A stretch of 64,000 nt of DNA from [Mycobacterium] stephanolepidis (GTDB lineage: Bacteria > Actinomycetota > Actinomycetes > Mycobacteriales > Mycobacteriaceae). The translations under genes and the position numbers were made by a program. Numbering within the stretch: the stretch's first letter is position 1; the number at the start of each line of letters is the position of its first letter. The notes under the pieces were generated by a model that was not told the DNA's origin, did no database searches, and saw only the letters and a list, made by a program, of their open reading frames with translations. This document shows positions 60,445 through 64,000 of the stretch, piece by piece. Location: assembly GCF_002356335.1 (NCBI RefSeq), contig NZ_AP018165.1:1302001-1366000 (forward strand), read 5' to 3'.

Positions 60445-60957
60445 CTAGCGCGGCACGTGGAACTTGGTGAGCGATCCGCCGCCTAATTCGAGCCGTGACC
60501 ATGGCGACCGAGTGGTGAGCACCGCGATCGCGGATGTCGGAAACTTGGTGGAGATCCGGTTCGCGGCCTCAGCATTGCTGGTCCCGGTGTCGGCGAGCAT
60601 GAGTGCCAGCTGCGATGTGGTGGGTTCATGCCCGACGACGAGCACCGTGCTCGCGGAATCCGGTACCGCGTTGATCTCGCCGAGGGTGATTCCCACCGTC
60701 GAGTCATAGAGCTTGTCGCTGAATCTGACGAGCTGGCTGTGTACGCCGGTTTGAGTCAGCGTCGCGCGGGTCCGGGTGGCGGTCGAACACAGCACCGCGT
60801 CGATCCGATTGAAGTTGTCTTGCAGCCACGTTCCGGCCTGGGTGGCCTGTCGCGTGCCACGTAGATTCAGCGGGCGCTGGTGGTCGTCAACGCCGGGCGG
60901 GTACGCCGACTTCGCATGCCGCATCAAGATCAGGGTGCGCTTGGCGTCATCCGACAT
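60445..60957 (-). CDS. SixA-type phosphohistidine phosphatase / histidine phosphatase family (Rv1276c-like)
   Basis: 170-aa member of the histidine phosphatase superfamily. The phosphate-accepting motif is LMRHAKSA (the RHG motif as RHA) near residues 11-18, and the second catalytic His is in VVGHEPTTSQLA. SixA-like proteins dephosphorylate phosphohistidine domains; small-molecule substrates are possible. ATG 60957 is used because it gives MSDDAKRTLILMRHAKS; the frame opens at 60987. Transcribed toward the lipoproteins, convergent, with a 10-base gap. Confidence 0.87.
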   Translation of the reverse strand: MSDDAKRTLILMRHAKSAYPPGVDDHQRPLNLRGTRQATQAGTWLQDNFNRIDAVLCSTATRTRATLTQTGVHSQLVRFSDKLYDSTVGITLGEINAVPDSASTVLVVGHEPTTSQLALMLADTGTSNAEAANRISTKFPTSAIAVLTTRSPWSRLELGGGSLTKFHVPR

Positions 60958-61088
60958 GGTCGTACGGTAGCCGGGGCAGGTGACCAACGACGGGCAAATG
61001 CCCGACCTGTGGATAAGTCACTAACCCGGGCCTCGGGGATCAGGCGCGGCACCCGGAGGTTGTCGGTGGACGGCCATAGACTTCCCGT

Positions 61089-62273
61089 GTGAAGTTCCTG
61101 CACACCGCTGACTGGCAGCTCGGCATGACCCGGCATTTCCTTGCCGGTGAAGCTCAGCCCCAGTACTCGGCCGCGCGTAGAGAGGCCATCGCCTCCCTTG
61201 GCGAGGTTGCTGTGGCTCAGGGTTGCGACTTCATGGTGGTGTGCGGAGATGTCTTCGAGTCCAACCAGCTGGCCCCACGCGTCATCAGTCAGGCGCTGGA
61301 GGTGATGCGTGGCGTCGGGGTGGACATCTACCTGCTTCCCGGCAACCACGATCCCCTGGATGCCGCCTCGGTGTACACCAGTGAGCTGTTCTTGGCCGAG
61401 AAGCCCGCGAACGTCCACGTCCTCGATACCGCGGGCGTGCATCGGGTGGCCGCCGATGTCGAGCTGGTTGCGGTGCCGTGGCGTTCGAAGGCGCCCACAC
61501 ATGATCTGGTGGCCGAACAGCTCGAGGCTCTGCCCGTTGACGGCACCCGCCGCATCGTTGTGGCCCACGGCGGTGTGGACGTGCTGGATCCCGACCCGAC
61601 GAAGCCGGCGCTCATCGCGCTGAAGGCCGTCGAGGACGCCATTGCCCGTGGCGCGGTTCATTACGTGGCGTTGGGGGACAAGCACTCCCGGACCCAGGTG
61701 GGTTCCACCGGGCGGGTCTGGTACTCGGGGGCGCCCGAGGTCACCAACTACGACGATGTCGAATCCGATCCGGGACATGCTCTCGTGGTCGACCTGGACG
61801 AATCGGGTGCGGTGCAGGTCGATGCCCATCACGTGGGCAGATGGCGGTTCGTGACGTTGCGGCGGTCGGTGGACAACGCGCGCGATATCGCCGATCTCGG
61901 ACTCAATCTCGAACTGTTGCCCGACAAGGAGCGCACGGTGGTGCGTCTGGCACTCACCGGCACGCTCAGTGTGACCGATAACGCCATGCTGGAAGAGTGC
62001 CTGGACAAGTACACGCGGCTTTTCGCCAGTGTGCGGGCGTGGGAGCGGCACACCGATATTGCGGTGGTGCCTGCCGACGGAGAGTTCAGTGATCTCGGTG
62101 TCGGTGGTTTCGCTGAGTCCGCGATCGCCGAGCTGAAGGAGATGGCGGCCGCGGGCGGGACATCGTCGGCGGACGCCCAGGGCGCGCTGTCGCTGTTACT
62201 GCGCCTCACGTCCAGTGCCGGGCGAGGCGGATCGGCCAAGGGCGTCGCGGTGGCACGAGGGTCGGCGGCGTGA
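61089..62273 (+). CDS. SbcD-like metallophosphoesterase exonuclease subunit (Rv1277-like)
   Basis: 394-aa DNA exonuclease subunit of the SbcD/Mre11 family. Metal motifs are TADWQLGM (D-x-Q in place of the usual D-x-H), CGDVFES, PGNHDPLD, VAHGGVD and LGDKHSR. The Q variant occurs in this mycobacterial subfamily. GTG 61089 gives MKFLHTADWQLG, the family-standard start. It overlaps the next gene (GTGA), an SbcC/Rad50-like ATPase, so the two form a nuclease complex. Role in double-strand-break processing is inferred by homology. Confidence 0.88.
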   Translation: MKFLHTADWQLGMTRHFLAGEAQPQYSAARREAIASLGEVAVAQGCDFMVVCGDVFESNQLAPRVISQALEVMRGVGVDIYLLPGNHDPLDAASVYTSELFLAEKPANVHVLDTAGVHRVAADVELVAVPWRSKAPTHDLVAEQLEALPVDGTRRIVVAHGGVDVLDPDPTKPALIALKAVEDAIARGAVHYVALGDKHSRTQVGSTGRVWYSGAPEVTNYDDVESDPGHALVVDLDESGAVQVDAHHVGRWRFVTLRRSVDNARDIADLGLNLELLPDKERTVVRLALTGTLSVTDNAMLEECLDKYTRLFASVRAWERHTDIAVVPADGEFSDLGVGGFAESAIAELKEMAAAGGTSSADAQGALSLLLRLTSSAGRGGSAKGVAVARGSAA

Positions 62274-64000
62274 AGCTGCACCGCCTCTCGGTCACGAACT
62301 ATCGCGGAATCGCTCATCGCGACATCACTTTTCCCGATCGCGGTGTTGTGGTGGTCAGCGGAGCGAACGAGATCGGCAAGACGTCCATGATCGAGGCGCT
62401 GGACCTGCTGATCGAATCCAAGGATCGCTCCACCAAGAAGGACGTCAAGCAGGTCAAGCCCACATTCGCCGACGTAGGCTCCGAGATTGAGGCCGAGATC
62501 AGTTGTGGCCCGTATCGATTCGTGTATCGGAAGCGTTTTCACAAGCGCGCCGAGACGCATTTGACGGTCATCGAGCCGCGACGCGAACAGCTCTCCGGCG
62601 ACGAGGCGCATCAGCGGGTGCTGGACATGCTGGATCAGTCCATCGACATGAACTTGTGGAAGGCGCAGCGGGTTCTGCAGTCGGCGGGTGCGGGTGTGCT
62701 CGACCTGTCATCGAGCGATGCGCTGACCCGTGCACTGGATCTTGCTGCCGGACAATCGGTTGCGCTGTCGGGTAGCGAGCCCGATCTGGTGGAGCGGATC
62801 GACGCCGAGTACGCGCTGTACTTCACCGCGACGGGGCGTCCCACCGGTGAATGGGCCAAGGCCGGCGTCCGGCTGACCGCGGCCGAGGATGCGCTTGCTG
62901 TCGCCAACGCGGCCGTGGCCGAGGTCGAGCAACAGGTTCGTGAGCACGACGAGCTGACCCGTGAGCTGGCCTCCATCATCGCCGACCGTGCCGAGGTGAC
63001 TCGCCGGCTGACTCCGTTGGAGCAGGCCTCGCAGGCCGTTTCAACCCTGATGCAACAACGCGATAACGCAGCCGTAGTCGCGGAGGCGGCGCAGGCGGCG
63101 GCGGTGGCGGCACAGACCAAACGCGACGAGCGGGCCCAACTTGTCGCCGACATTCAGGCGCGCCGTGCCGGGATCGATGGGCTCGCCGAGCAGGTGTCGG
63201 CCGCGAAGGAGGCGCACGCTGCGGCACAACAGGTGGCCGAGGCAGCCGAGGCCGCCGCAGCCCGGATGGCCCAGGCGGTCGAGGCTACCCGTGCTCAATT
63301 GCAGTCGGCGCGCGATACTTTGGACCGCGCACTGGCCCGGGATGAGGTGGATGGACTGGCGGCCCGGGTGTCGCGTATCGATCTCACGACCCGGCAGTTG
63401 ACGACGGCCGGCGCGGAACTTTCGGCACTGGCCATCACCGCACAGACTCTCGGTGCGATCGAGGCTGCCGCACAGACCGTGGGCATGGCGGAGGTGGCTC
63501 TGGACACTGCCTCGGCGCAGGTGGAGGTTCGTGCGCTCGCCGATGTCGACATCACCGTCGATGGCCGCCAGCTGCGGGTTACGGCCGGGGAGCAGTGGGC
63601 GAGTGCGGCCACAGATACCGTTGAGATCACCGCTCCCGGCGTGGCAGTCACCCGAATCATTCCGGGGGCCAATGCGGCTCAGCTGCGTGCGAACCTCGAT
63701 GCGGCTCGTGAGGCGCTCACCGGGGCCTTGGCGGCTGCTGGTGTGGCCGATGTCGGTGAGGCACAGAGGCAGTATGAACGGCGCACCGAGCTGAATGCTG
63801 AACGCGACCGGTTGACGGCACTGCTCGATGGGCTGATGGGCTCGGACAGTCTTGATGCACTGCGCGAGAAGCTGAGCCGCTTGCGTGAGCTGGCGCCGGA
63901 GGCCAAGGGTCTGTGGGATGCGATCGATCCGGCGCAGGCTCGCGCAGAGGTCGCCCGGTTGGTGGCCGACGTGGAGCGCCTGCAGGCCGAAGAGGTCACC
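62270..64000 (+). CDS. SbcC/Rad50-like AAA ATPase (Rv1278-like), 3' end outside window
   Basis: 577 codons are visible from GTG 62270 with no stop, so the gene continues past the window. N-terminal MKLHRLSVTNYRGIAHRDIT leads to Walker A SGANEIGKTS (about residues 31-40). Long Ala/Glu/Arg-rich coiled-coil segments follow (from about 200 onward, AEVEQQVREHDELTRELASI), the arms of an SMC-like ATPase. The start overlaps the SbcD-like stop. M. tuberculosis Rv1278 is about 875 aa, so roughly a third should lie outside. Confidence 0.88.
   Translation, partial: MKLHRLSVTNYRGIAHRDITFPDRGVVVVSGANEIGKTSMIEALDLLIESKDRSTKKDVKQVKPTFADVGSEIEAEISCGPYRFVYRKRFHKRAETHLTVIEPRREQLSGDEAHQRVLDMLDQSIDMNLWKAQRVLQSAGAGVLDLSSSDALTRALDLAAGQSVALSGSEPDLVERIDAEYALYFTATGRPTGEWAKAGVRLTAAEDALAVANAAVAEVEQQVREHDELTRELASIIADRAEVTRRLTPLEQASQAVSTLMQQRDNAAVVAEAAQAAAVAAQTKRDERAQLVADIQARRAGIDGLAEQVSAAKEAHAAAQQVAEAAEAAAARMAQAVEATRAQLQSARDTLDRALARDEVDGLAARVSRIDLTTRQLTTAGAELSALAITAQTLGAIEAAAQTVGMAEVALDTASAQVEVRALADVDITVDGRQLRVTAGEQWASAATDTVEITAPGVAVTRIIPGANAAQLRANLDAAREALTGALAAAGVADVGEAQRQYERRTELNAERDRLTALLDGLMGSDSLDALREKLSRLRELAPEAKGLWDAIDPAQARAEVARLVADVERLQAEEVT

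Overview
The window is high-G+C, gene-dense actinobacterial DNA. It keeps the Mycobacterium tuberculosis gene order from about Rv1237 to Rv1278: sugB-sugC-corA, malic enzyme, lpqZ, an Rv1245c-type dehydrogenase, kgd, Rv1249c, Rv1250, Rv1251c, lprE, deaD, Rv1254, Rv1255c, cyp130, Rv1257c, tap, an HIT protein, the Rv1272c/Rv1273c ABC exporter, lprB/lprC, Rv1276c, Rv1277 and Rv1278. Tandem duplicates and extra genes (two serine hydrolases, two Rv1245c-like dehydrogenases, two lipases) suggest a rapidly growing mycobacterium, most likely of the Mycobacteroides abscessus/chelonae group. The species is inferred; the synteny is recognised from memory of the protein families.

Layout. 1-2,661: end of the trehalose ABC transporter (SugB, SugC) and a SUFU-domain protein. 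2,666-6,570: CorA, a MarC-family protein, malic enzyme and the lipoprotein LpqZ. 6,600-16,155: paralogous pairs of serine hydrolases, dehydrogenases and lipases, with a methyltransferase and a PucR-type regulator between them; the second lipase carries an in-frame stop. 16,208-20,899: Kgd with a strong terminator, and a membrane protein. 21,343-29,816: two drug-type MFS exporters, an NTF2-like protein, an FAD oxidoreductase, a Dna2-like nuclease-helicase and LprE. 29,877-38,662: DeaD, an acyltransferase, and a minus-strand run Tap / SDR / FAD oxidase / P450 / TetR preceded by an HIT protein.

38,756-54,209 is the notable part. A 13E12-type (DUF222-HNH) gene is split by a 14,139-bp integrated element. 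Its 3' end (50 codons plus stop) lies 14 kb downstream of the rest, and a CAACC repeat marks both junctions. The element carries a phiRv1-like large serine integrase beside its right end, a replication/transfer core like that of actinomycete integrative conjugative elements (a Pra-like activator, an FtsK/TraSA-type translocase and a RepSA-type initiator), a divergent XRE regulator with an ATCAC array in the promoter gap, a creatininase, a DUF3349 mini-operon, an amidase plus AhpD-like cargo pair, and decayed IS110 and IS256 copies. Joining the element ends in silico gives an attP with 11-bp inverted arms centred on an AA dinucleotide inside CAACC.

54,227-64,000 returns to the core chromosome: a small membrane protein, a conserved protein, a heterodimeric ABC exporter, three DUF3558-like lipoproteins, a SixA-type phosphatase, and an SbcD/SbcC-like pair cut by the window end. 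No rRNA, tRNA or CRISPR array was seen.
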